A DNA stretch of 64,000 bases from assembly GCF_039839275.1 (NCBI RefSeq), contig NZ_JBDOQP010000008.1, positions 1 to 64,000 on the forward strand. The letters run 5' to 3'. The position numbers and the translations under genes are program-made. Positions 35,056 through 42,439 of the stretch are shown here, one piece after another (position 1 is the stretch's first letter; every line of letters starts with the position of its first letter). This stretch comes from Aerobium sp039839275 (GTDB taxonomy: Bacteria > Pseudomonadota > Alphaproteobacteria > Rhizobiales > Rhizobiaceae). The notes beneath the pieces are model-generated. The model ran no database searches. It was not told the origin of the DNA and worked only from the letters and a program-made list of their open reading frames with translations.

Positions 35056-35325
35056 TTATTCCGCTGCTTCCTTGATCGGGTTTACCGATACGTAGGTTCG
35101 GCCATTGGCTTTGCGTGCAAAGGACACGGCGCCAGTCTCGACCGCAAAAATCGTATGGTCCTTGCCCATGCCGACGTTCACGCCCGGGTGCCACTTGGTC
35201 CCGCGTTGACGAATAATGATGTTGCCCGGAATCACGGCTTCGCCGCCGAACTTCTTGACGCCAAGGCGCTTGGACTCGGAATCGCGACCGTTACGCGAAG
35301 AACCGCCAGCTTTCTTGTGTGCCAT
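35056..35325 (-). CDS. rpmA: 50S ribosomal protein L27
   Basis: An 89-residue L27 that reaches the peptidyl-transferase centre. The start MAHKKAGGSSRNGRDSESKR and the segments GNIIIRQRGTKWHPG, VGMGKDHTIFA are diagnostic. It lacks the cleavable N-terminal extension of Firmicutes. It follows rplU by 79 bases and is closed by the terminator at 34951-34986. Confidence 0.98.
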   Translation of the reverse strand: MAHKKAGGSSRNGRDSESKRLGVKKFGGEAVIPGNIIIRQRGTKWHPGVNVGMGKDHTIFAVETGAVSFARKANGRTYVSVNPIKEAAE

Positions 35326-35404
35326 CGTAGTGCTCCTTTGCGCTCCAGCGAGCGCCTCAATATCTCAATGCCCGCATTCGCGGGAAAATTCAACCTCGGC
35401 GATA

Positions 35405-36022
35405 TTACTTCGCCAGTTCCTTGGCCTGATCGCGCCAGTCGCCGATCTGGTCGGCGCTGAACGGCATCGCTTCGTCGATCTTGGCGATGTCCTCGTCGGT
35501 CAGCGCGGCGATCTGCTTGAAGGTGGTGATGCCCTGCTCATTAAGCTGGCCAGCCGCCACAGGGCCGATGCCCTTGATCTCGGTCAGGTCGTCACCCTTG
35601 CCCTTCGGCGCCTTGAACAGCGGCGCTGCAGCCGTCTCGGCCTCGGCCGACTTGGCCTCTGCCTTCGGCGCTTCCTTCTTGGCGGCGGCCTTCTTGGAAG
35701 GCTTTGCGCCGTCGGTCAGGATCTCGGAGATGCGCACCGTGGTGAGCAATTGGCGATGACCCTGCTTGCGGCGCGAATTCTGGCGGCGGCGCTTCTTGAA
35801 CGCGATGACCGTCTTGGCTTTGCCCTGCTGAACGACTTCGGCGGCAACCGAAGCGCCATCGATGAAGGGGGCGCCGAGCGTGACGTTTTCACCCTCGCCA
35901 TAAGCGAGCACGGTGCCGAGCGTGACGATGTCGCCGACTTCGCCGACAATTTTTTCAATCTTCAGGACGTCATCGGCGGCAACGCGATACTGCTTGCCAC
36001 CGGTCTTTATGACTGCGAACAT
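35405..36022 (-). CDS. rplU: 50S ribosomal protein L21 with C-terminal extension
   Basis: A 205-residue L21, twice the usual length of about 103. The first 100 residues are canonical (MFAVIKTGGKQYRVAADDVL, KRRRQNSRRKQGHRQ). A lysine/alanine-rich linker (about residues 105-145) leads to an added domain with DDLTEIKGIGPVAAGQLNEQ, a helix-hairpin-helix motif, and GITTFKQIAALTDEDIAKID. This extension is known from other Rhizobiales L21 proteins; its role is not known, though such motifs bind nucleic acid. First gene of the rplU-rpmA unit. Confidence 0.97.
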   Translation of the reverse strand: MFAVIKTGGKQYRVAADDVLKIEKIVGEVGDIVTLGTVLAYGEGENVTLGAPFIDGASVAAEVVQQGKAKTVIAFKKRRRQNSRRKQGHRQLLTTVRISEILTDGAKPSKKAAAKKEAPKAEAKSAEAETAAAPLFKAPKGKGDDLTEIKGIGPVAAGQLNEQGITTFKQIAALTDEDIAKIDEAMPFSADQIGDWRDQAKELAK

Positions 36023-36192
36023 TTTCTTGCCTTTCGCTGTTCGTTCCGGCCTCTAGCGAACGCCTTTCGGCGGTCCGGCCGTCTTTTTATTCAGTCGGTT
36101 TGGTGTCTGCGTTCTCCTGCGCTGCCGCGAAATCCTCGCTGTCCGCGCAAAGAACGACCGGCGCGGAGAGACCCCACGCCGGATTTGCGCTC

Positions 36193-36222
36193 CCGATACA
36201 GGAGCCGCCAACGCGAGTCAAG
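36193..36222 (-). promoter_or_regulatory. Candidate promoter of rplU-rpmA
   Basis: On the minus strand CTTGAC is followed at about 18 bases by TATCGG, near the rhizobial housekeeping pattern CTTGAC-N17-CTATAT. It would give a leader of about 165 bases. The leader includes a CGCC-GAAA-GGCG hairpin about 30 bases before rplU, which could be a ribosomal-protein control element. The 36023-36273 gap holds no convincing gene. Confidence 0.35.
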
Positions 36223-36273
36223 GCGAGCTGAGGACCCGCGACAGGGCGATCGTATGGTGATTTGCCGCTGGCA

Positions 36274-37041
36274 TCACCGCATCCAGCCAAGCGAATCCTT
36301 CGTCCCGCTCGATGGACGATATTCGGCACCGGCCCAGCCGTCATAGCCGGATGCGTCAATCGCGGCGAAGACGCGCTCGAATGCGATCTCGCCGGTACCG
36401 GGCTCGTGCCGCCCCGGCGTATCGGCGAACTGGACATGGGCGATGCGCGGCAGGGCCGCACGGAAGCCCTCGATCAGGTCGCCTTCCATGATTTGCCGAT
36501 GATAGAAATCGAACTGGACGGCGAGGTTGTCGCGCCCTGCCTCATCAAGAATGGCGATCGCCTGTGCGGTGCGGCGGACGAGGTAGCGCGGGACGTCACG
36601 CGTGTTGCATGGTTCCACCATCACCGTGACACCGTCCTCGGCGAAGATATCAGCCGCGCGCTGGAGGTTGCCGACCAGCGTCGGGGTCGCCTGAGCCTCG
36701 CTGACGCCCTCCGGCACGCGGCCCGAGAGCACATTGACACGCTTGCATCCAAGCGCCCGGGCATAGTGCCGGGCGAGGATCAGGCCCTCCTCGAAAGCCC
36801 GCTCCCGGCCAGGCACGCAGGCAAGTCCGTCGCCTCCGGTCATCAGGTTGCCCGCCGGCACGTTGATCAGCACCACGTCGACACCCGCGGAAGCGGCACG
36901 CGCCGCCACGAGATCGGCAGGATGCTCGTAGGGAAACTGGATGTCGACACCAGCGAAGCCGAGATCGGCGGCCGCGTGGAAGCGATCGAGGAACGCGTAT
37001 TCGGTCAGCATCATGCTGGCGTTGATCGAAAAGCGCGGCAT
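36274..37041 (-). CDS. Hydroxypyruvate isomerase-family protein (Hyi/OtnI-like)
   Basis: A 255-residue TIM-barrel isomerase of the xylose-isomerase-like superfamily. RFSINASMMLTEYAFLDRF and VDIQFPYE open the barrel; metal-binding acidic residues appear in VMVEPCNTRDVP and QFDFYHRQIMEGD, followed by HVQFADTPGRHEPGTGEI, the family signature. Members interconvert hydroxypyruvate and tartronate semialdehyde or isomerise 2-oxo-tetronates. It ends the minus-strand pair with the amidohydrolase gene, 20 bases away, which suggests a small sugar-acid or aromatic catabolic function. Confidence 0.88.
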   Translation of the reverse strand: MPRFSINASMMLTEYAFLDRFHAAADLGFAGVDIQFPYEHPADLVAARAASAGVDVVLINVPAGNLMTGGDGLACVPGRERAFEEGLILARHYARALGCKRVNVLSGRVPEGVSEAQATPTLVGNLQRAADIFAEDGVTVMVEPCNTRDVPRYLVRRTAQAIAILDEAGRDNLAVQFDFYHRQIMEGDLIEGFRAALPRIAHVQFADTPGRHEPGTGEIAFERVFAAIDASGYDGWAGAEYRPSSGTKDSLGWMR

Positions 37042-37061
37042 CAGCTTTTCCCCCGACTGTC

Positions 37062-37940
37062 CTAGACGAGTTTGAGCAGCTTCGCGGCGTTCTCCTTGAG
37101 CACCAGCGGGCGAACCTCGTCCTTGATGTCGAGCTTCTCGAAATCGGCCAACCAGCGATCCGGCGTGATCGCCGGCCAGTCGGAGCCGAACAGCATCTTC
37201 TTCTTCAGGATCGAGTTGGTGTACTGCACAAGGATCGGCGGGAAATATTTCGGCGACCAGCCGCTGAGGTCGATATAGACGTTCGGCTTGTGGGTGGCCA
37301 CCGAGAGAGCCTCTTCCTGCCAGGGGAAGGACGGATGCGCCAGGATGATCGGCATGTCGGGAAAATCAGCCGCGACATCATCGAGATACATCGGATTGGA
37401 GAATTTCAGCCGCATGCCCATGCCGCCCGGCATGCCGGCGCCGACGCCGGTCTGGCCGGTGTGGAACAGGGTGATGGCGCCTTCCTCGGCAATCGCCTCG
37501 TAAAGAACATAGGCCGCGCGGTCGTTGGGATAGAAGCCCTGCATCGTCGGGTGAAACTTGAAGCCCTTGACCCCGAATTCGCGCACCAGCCGCCGTGCCT
37601 CGCGGGCACCGGCCTTGCCCTTCGCCGGATCGATGGACGCGAACGGGATCATGACATCGCTGTTTTCGGCCGCGATCTGCGCCACTTCCTCGTTGGCGTA
37701 GCGGCGGAAACCGGTCTCGCGCTCCGCGTCGACCGGAAAGATCACGCAGCCGATCTTGCGCTCGCGATAGTATGCGGCCGTCTCCGGCACGGTCGGAAGC
37801 ATGCCCTTGTGTCCGGCCGGATTCTTGAAATATTTCGCCATTCCGGCCTGGAATTCGTCGTAGCCATCGTCGCGCGGGCCGCAGCACGGCTCTTCCGCAT
37901 GGGTGTGGATGTCGATGGCGATGAGTTCGTCGAGCTTCAT
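37062..37940 (-). CDS. Amidohydrolase-family protein
   Basis: A 292-residue metal-dependent hydrolase of the amidohydrolase-2 group. The N-terminal IDIHTHAEE carries the HxH metal ligands; later ones are in FHTGQTGVG, ILAHPSFPW and the Asp in LFGSDWPAITPD. This group includes decarboxylases such as ACMSD and gamma-resorcylate decarboxylase, and hydrolases of ring-cleavage products. The substrate cannot be assigned. It is first in a two-gene minus-strand unit with the isomerase gene, divergent from the DUF3237 gene across a palindromic operator. Confidence 0.88.
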   Translation of the reverse strand: MKLDELIAIDIHTHAEEPCCGPRDDGYDEFQAGMAKYFKNPAGHKGMLPTVPETAAYYRERKIGCVIFPVDAERETGFRRYANEEVAQIAAENSDVMIPFASIDPAKGKAGAREARRLVREFGVKGFKFHPTMQGFYPNDRAAYVLYEAIAEEGAITLFHTGQTGVGAGMPGGMGMRLKFSNPMYLDDVAADFPDMPIILAHPSFPWQEEALSVATHKPNVYIDLSGWSPKYFPPILVQYTNSILKKKMLFGSDWPAITPDRWLADFEKLDIKDEVRPLVLKENAAKLLKLV

Positions 37941-37983
37941 GGGCTTCCTCCCTGCAATCCGCCGAGCTGGTCATGGTTCGATT

Positions 37984-38010
37984 GAGATTGTTATAGTTGA
38001 AAACAATCTC
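37984..38010. promoter_or_regulatory. Perfect 9-bp inverted-repeat operator
   Basis: GAGATTGTT-N9-AACAATCTC lies between the divergent amidohydrolase and DUF3237 genes. It is markedly A+T-rich for this genome. The perfect 9-bp arms with centres two helical turns apart suit a dimeric regulator controlling both directions. No regulator gene is adjacent. Confidence 0.7.
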
Positions 38011-38045
38011 GTGCCAAGGCACTATCGCCCGCGGGAGGAACGATC

Positions 38046-38507
38046 ATGCTGGAAAAACCGGAGCTTCGCCATCTCTGCGACGTTGTCGCCGAACTCGGCC
38101 CGCCGATGGAACTCGGCCAGGGGCGCGGCGGACGCCGCCGCATCATTCCGATCATCGGCGGCAGTGTCGAAGGCGAGCGCATCAAAGGCCGCATCCTTGA
38201 CCTCGGCGCGGACTGGCAGACGATATTCGCTGACGGGGCGGGCGAACTCGACACGCGCTATTCCATGGAAACCCACGATGGAGCGCTGATCGACATCCGC
38301 AATTTCGGCTACCGCACCGGTCCGCAGGAGGTCCTTGCGGCGCTGGGCCGAGGCGAATCGGTTGACCCGTCGCTGTATTACATGCGCACCCATCCGCGCT
38401 TCGAAACAGGCGACGCGCGCTATGCCTGGCTCAACACGCTGATCTGCGTCGGCACCGGCGCGCGCGAAGCATCACGCGTGCGCATCACGATGTTCGAGGT
38501 GACCTGA
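38046..38507 (+). CDS. DUF3237 family protein
   Basis: A 153-residue member of DUF3237, a small beta-barrel family. Typical segments are GRRRIIPIIGGSVEGERIKG near residue 28, ILDLGADWQTIFADGAGELD, SMETHDGALIDIRNFGYR and a C-terminal YAWLNTLICVGTGAR. The family is common beside genes for aromatic or steroid-like catabolism, but no general activity is known. GGGAGGAACGATC precedes the ATG. It faces the amidohydrolase-isomerase pair across a shared operator, so the three probably form one regulon. Confidence 0.88.
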   Translation: MLEKPELRHLCDVVAELGPPMELGQGRGGRRRIIPIIGGSVEGERIKGRILDLGADWQTIFADGAGELDTRYSMETHDGALIDIRNFGYRTGPQEVLAALGRGESVDPSLYYMRTHPRFETGDARYAWLNTLICVGTGAREASRVRITMFEVT

Positions 38508-38573
38508 GGCTGGCGGAACTTGACGCGCGCCGGCCGAGACACGACACTGCGGCCGGTAATCGGGAATTCTTGC

Positions 38574-39800
38574 ATGAACTTCGAAGCCTTTTTCGCCACG
38601 AAGTTGGACGGCCTGCGCCATGAAGGCCGCTATCGGGTATTTGCAGAGCTGGAACGCCGGGCGGGCGGATTTCCCAATGCGGCGCGTTACGACGGCGCAG
38701 GCGGGCCTGCGCCCGTAGGTGAAGTCACCGTGTGGTGCTCCAACGACTATCTCGGCATGGGCCAGAATCAGGACGTGATCGCCGCGATGCACGAGGCGCT
38801 GGACACCTGCGGCGCCGGCGCCGGCGGCACCCGCAACATCTCCGGCACCAATCATTACCATGTACTGCTGGAGCGCGAACTGGCCAACCTGCACGGCAAG
38901 GAAGCGGCCCTTCTCTTCACCTCTGGCTACGTCTCGAACTGGGCCAGCCTGTCGACTTTGGGCGCCGCGCTGCCAGGTTGCGTCATCGTCTCGGATGCCG
39001 GCAACCACGCCTCGATGATTGAAGGCATCCGGCACTCGAAGGCCGAAAAGCGCATCTTCAGACATAACGACTGGAAAGACCTCGACCGTATCCTTTCGAA
39101 ATACGGACCTGACCGGCCCAAGATCGTTGCCTTCGAGAGTGTCTATTCGATGGATGGCGACATCGCGCCCATGGCCGAGATCGTCGCGGTGGCCGAGAAG
39201 CATGGTGCACTGACCTATCTCGACGAGGTCCATGCGGTTGGCATGTACGGCCCGCGCGGCGGCGGCATCGCCGAGCGCGAAGGGCTGATGCACCGCATCG
39301 ACGTCATCGAGGGCACGCTGGGCAAGGCCTTCGGCGTCGTCGGCGGCTACATCGCCGCCTCGGCCAATCTGGTCGATTTCATCCGCTCGTTCGCCTCCGG
39401 CTTCATCTTCACGACCGCCCTGCCGCCGCATGTGGCGGCCGGCGCACTGGCCTCGATTCGCCATCTCAAGACCAGCGATATCGAGCGCATGAGCCAGCGG
39501 GCCGCGGTCAGGAAGGTGCGCGCACGGCTCGACGCGGCGGGCATCCCGACCATTCCCAACGACAGCCACATAGTGCCGGTGATGGTCGGCGACGCCGCCA
39601 AGTGCAAGTGGATTTCCGACCTGCTGCTCGACGGCCACGGCATCTACGTGCAGCCGATCAATTATCCGACCGTGCCGACGAAGACCGAACGGCTGCGCAT
39701 CACGCCCACACCGCTGCACACCGACCACGACATCGACCGCCTCGTCGCCGCGCTCTCCAGCCTCTGGGCCCAGTGCGCGCTGGCAAGACAGGTCGCTTGA
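38574..39800 (+). CDS. hemA: 5-aminolevulinate synthase
   Basis: A 408-residue pyridoxal-phosphate enzyme that condenses glycine and succinyl-CoA to 5-aminolevulinate, the first step of haem synthesis in alphaproteobacteria. CSNDYLGMGQNQDV, GAGAGGTRNISGTNHYH, FESVYSMDGDIAPM and YLDEVHAVGMYGPRGGG are characteristic; Lys251 in EGTLGKAFGVVGG binds the cofactor. The ATG at 38574 (MNFEAFFATK) fits the family; an in-frame start at 38520 adds 18 unlikely residues. It stands apart from the hemCD group at 45646-47294. Confidence 0.97.
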   Translation: MNFEAFFATKLDGLRHEGRYRVFAELERRAGGFPNAARYDGAGGPAPVGEVTVWCSNDYLGMGQNQDVIAAMHEALDTCGAGAGGTRNISGTNHYHVLLERELANLHGKEAALLFTSGYVSNWASLSTLGAALPGCVIVSDAGNHASMIEGIRHSKAEKRIFRHNDWKDLDRILSKYGPDRPKIVAFESVYSMDGDIAPMAEIVAVAEKHGALTYLDEVHAVGMYGPRGGGIAEREGLMHRIDVIEGTLGKAFGVVGGYIAASANLVDFIRSFASGFIFTTALPPHVAAGALASIRHLKTSDIERMSQRAAVRKVRARLDAAGIPTIPNDSHIVPVMVGDAAKCKWISDLLLDGHGIYVQPINYPTVPTKTERLRITPTPLHTDHDIDRLVAALSSLWAQCALARQVA

Positions 39801-39918
39801 TGGTGACTTCGAACTGCGGCTGACGATCGTCCATCGATTGGGCCAAGGCCAAGCAACAGGCGCGCACGCGGCTGAATTGCGCTATGTGAGGGATAACATC
39901 ACGAGTTGAAATTCCTCC

Positions 39919-41154
39919 ATGTCGACAGACGCCCATCCCGAAGACCGCTACGCCGCATTTCGCCATTCGTCCTACCTGCGGTTCTGGCTGGCGCGTTTTC
40001 TCGCCACCTTCGCAACCCAGATCGTCTCGGTTTCCGTCGGCTGGCAGGTCTACGACCTCACACGTGATCCGTTCGATCTTGGCCTCGTCGGGCTGATCCA
40101 GTTCGCGCCGTCATTGCTTCTGGTGCTCGTCACCGGCGCCGTCGCCGACCGGTTCGGTCGCCGGCTCATCATGGCGCTGTCGATCATTCTCGAAGCGTTC
40201 TGCGCCCTGGCGCTCCTTGTCTTGACCCTGCGCGGGCTGACATCGGTGGTGCATGTGTTCATGGTGCTGGCCATGTTCGGCGTCGCGCGCTCGTTCTTCG
40301 GCCCGGCTTCGGCCTCGCTGGTCGCCAATCTGGTGCCCGCACAGGACTTCGCCAATGCGATCGCCTGGAATTCATCCGCGTGGCAGATGGCGACGATCGT
40401 CGGTCCGGTCGCTGGCGGTCTGCTTTATGGCGTCGCGCCGGAGGTGGCCTACGCGGTCGCCGGGACGATGATGGCACTGGGCGGCGTGTTGATCCTGTCG
40501 ATCCCAAAGCCACAGCAGCACACGGAGACCGAGCAACCATCACTGGAGACGCTGTTTGCCGGGTTCCGCTACATCCGCGGCGAGAAGATCGTGCTCGGCG
40601 CGATCTCGCTCGACCTGTTCGCGGTGCTGATGGGCGGCGCGGTGGCGCTGCTTCCGGTCTATGCGCGCGACATTCTCGAACTTGGCCCGTGGGGCCTCGG
40701 CCTGCTGCGCGCCGCACCCGGTATGGGCGCGATCCTGGTCGCGATCTGGCTCGCCGGCCATCCGATCCGCGACCATGCCGGCATCATCATGTTCGTCTTC
40801 GTCGGCTTCTTCGGCGTGTTCACCGCGATCTTCGGCGCCTCGAACATGCCGTGGCTGTCGATCGCAGCACTTGCCCTGATGGGCGCGGCCGACATGATCA
40901 GCGTCTATATCCGCGAGACCCTGATCCAGCTCTGGACGCCCGATCGGGTGCGTGGCCGCGTCAATGCCGTCAACATGGTCTTCGTCGGCGCGTCCAACGA
41001 ACTCGGCGAGTTCCGGGCCGGCACCATGGCGGCCCTCGTCGGCACCGTGCCAGCAGTGGTTTTCGGAGGGATCGGCGCGATCGGCGTGGCAGTCCTGTGG
41101 GCCTGGCTGTTCCCCGAACTCAGGAAGGCTCGGCGTCTCGACGGACGGGTGTGA
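39919..41154 (+). CDS. MFS transporter (EntS-like exporter group)
   Basis: A 411-residue 12-helix transporter. The start (FRHSSYLRFWLARFLATFATQ, VSVGWQVYDLT) and the motif VTGAVADRFGRRLIM resemble the MFS_3 group that includes enterobactin exporters. Other conserved parts are FFGPASASLVANLVP and GAADMISVYIRETLIQLWTP. What it exports is unknown. Its 3' end overlaps the convergent glutamine amidotransferase gene by 35 bases. Confidence 0.9.
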   Translation: MSTDAHPEDRYAAFRHSSYLRFWLARFLATFATQIVSVSVGWQVYDLTRDPFDLGLVGLIQFAPSLLLVLVTGAVADRFGRRLIMALSIILEAFCALALLVLTLRGLTSVVHVFMVLAMFGVARSFFGPASASLVANLVPAQDFANAIAWNSSAWQMATIVGPVAGGLLYGVAPEVAYAVAGTMMALGGVLILSIPKPQQHTETEQPSLETLFAGFRYIRGEKIVLGAISLDLFAVLMGGAVALLPVYARDILELGPWGLGLLRAAPGMGAILVAIWLAGHPIRDHAGIIMFVFVGFFGVFTAIFGASNMPWLSIAALALMGAADMISVYIRETLIQLWTPDRVRGRVNAVNMVFVGASNELGEFRAGTMAALVGTVPAVVFGGIGAIGVAVLWAWLFPELRKARRLDGRV

Positions 41155-41905
41155 CGTTCCTGGCAACGGAATGCGCTGATTGCGGCGCATTCGCCGGCGG
41201 CCGGTGCTCGAAGATGAGACCGAGGAAGTCCTCCAGCCAGCGCTTAAGCCGCATGTCCCACAGCATGCGCCCGGCAAGGTGCTCGCGTCCGGCCTGGGCG
41301 CCAGGCAGGACGAAGCGCTGCGCGCCGCGCACCACCCATCGCTGCATCATCACCCGCGTCAGTTCGGCATGAAACTGGATACCCCAGGCATTGTCGCCAT
41401 AGCGGAATGCCTGGTTGGGATAGTGATCGGCCTCGGCAAGCAGCGTTGCTCCTGACGGCAGCGAGAACCCCTCGCGGTGGAACTGGTAGACCATGTCGGG
41501 CCAGTCGAGCAGGCCGCGCCCCTCCTGCGTGGCACGCAACGGATACCAGCCGACCTCGACCAGCCCGTCATCGTGGCCAGCGACCCTGCCACCGAGATGG
41601 TTGACCAGCATCTGGGCACCGAGACAGATGCCGAGGAACGGCTTGTTCTCGGCCAGCGGAACCGCGAGCCAGTCCGTTTCGCGCTTGACGAATTCGTCGG
41701 GATCGTTGGCGCTCATCGGGCCGCCGAAGACCACGGCGCCGCGATGATTGTCCAGCGTGTCTGGCAGCGGATCCCCCAGTGGCGGCCGGCGGATGTCGAG
41801 ATGGTATCCGGAGGCGGCGAGTAACTGCCCCACCCTGCCCGGGCTGGACAGCTCCTGATGAAGGACGATCAGTATGCTACCCTTGTCGGGGTCCCTTGCC
41901 AGCAT
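41120..41905 (-). CDS. Class I glutamine amidotransferase-like protein
   Basis: A 261-residue GATase-1 protein resembling GMP-synthase-type amidotransferases. The catalytic Cys94 is in PFLGICLGAQML, and the His and Glu are in IQFHAEL. VVFGGPMSANDPD and the C-terminal RLKRWLEDFLG are typical of the stand-alone group that includes gamma-glutamyl hydrolases of polyamine metabolism and proteins of unknown function. The acceptor is not known. Its ATG directly abuts the stop of the TerB-like gene, and its 3' end overlaps the convergent MFS gene by 35 bases. Confidence 0.9.
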   Translation of the reverse strand: MLARDPDKGSILIVLHQELSSPGRVGQLLAASGYHLDIRRPPLGDPLPDTLDNHRGAVVFGGPMSANDPDEFVKRETDWLAVPLAENKPFLGICLGAQMLVNHLGGRVAGHDDGLVEVGWYPLRATQEGRGLLDWPDMVYQFHREGFSLPSGATLLAEADHYPNQAFRYGDNAWGIQFHAELTRVMMQRWVVRGAQRFVLPGAQAGREHLAGRMLWDMRLKRWLEDFLGLIFEHRPPANAPQSAHSVARNVTPVRRDAEPS

Positions 41906-42385
41906 TCAGTCTTCCCATTTTCCTTCGCCCAGGCCGCGCCGGTCACGCACCTTTTGGCGCATTTCCACCCGTTCACGCTGCGAAACGCCAATCAGCTCGG
42001 CAACCCGCCAAACGATGTTGTCTTCCAGCTCATGCAGTTCGCCGTCGGCATAGACCATCTCCCACAGCAGACCGATGAACTCCACCTTTGAGGCCGCATC
42101 CAGCCCGCGATTGAGCACACTGGTGAACGCGAACAGGTCGATGGCTTCATTGTGAGCGGCATCGCCGGCGGTAACGATCTCGTCCAGCTCTTGCCCCGAA
42201 ATCGCGTAGGCCTGCGACAGCATCTCGCGCATGCGTGTATGTTCGATCTGGTCGCGTACGCCGTCGGCTTCCATGACGTGGAACATCAGGGCAGCCGCGG
42301 CGACGCGTGGATCATCGGTGCCGAACTCGGCCCTCGGCGCGGCTTCGGAAAGCGTACCGAAGAACGACTTCAATCTGTCGAGCAT
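41906..42385 (-). CDS. TerB-family tellurite resistance-like protein
   Basis: A 159-residue helical protein of the TerB family. Two metal-type motifs are visible, FHVMEADGVRD near residue 37 and WEMVYADGELHELE near residue 112, matching the internal duplication of acidic motifs in TerB. The role is not known outside tellurite operons; such single-domain members are common in alphaproteobacteria. It follows hemY by 54 bases and abuts the amidotransferase gene. Confidence 0.88.
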   Translation of the reverse strand: MLDRLKSFFGTLSEAAPRAEFGTDDPRVAAAALMFHVMEADGVRDQIEHTRMREMLSQAYAISGQELDEIVTAGDAAHNEAIDLFAFTSVLNRGLDAASKVEFIGLLWEMVYADGELHELEDNIVWRVAELIGVSQRERVEMRQKVRDRRGLGEGKWED

Positions 42386-42439
42386 GAGATGGCCTGTCCT
42401 CGTACCGTTCAGGTCACATTATTAACGCGAAGCCTGGCC

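Noticed and set aside
36087..36273. Minus-strand open frame reaching into the rplU upstream region
   Set aside because: Its 5' part is an alternate frame of the isomerase gene and no start codon with a ribosome site lies in the unique part; treated as leader DNA.
38800..38835. GCCGGC-rich run in hemA
   Set aside because: It encodes the conserved glycine-rich GAGAGGTRN motif of 5-aminolevulinate synthase, so it is explained by the protein.
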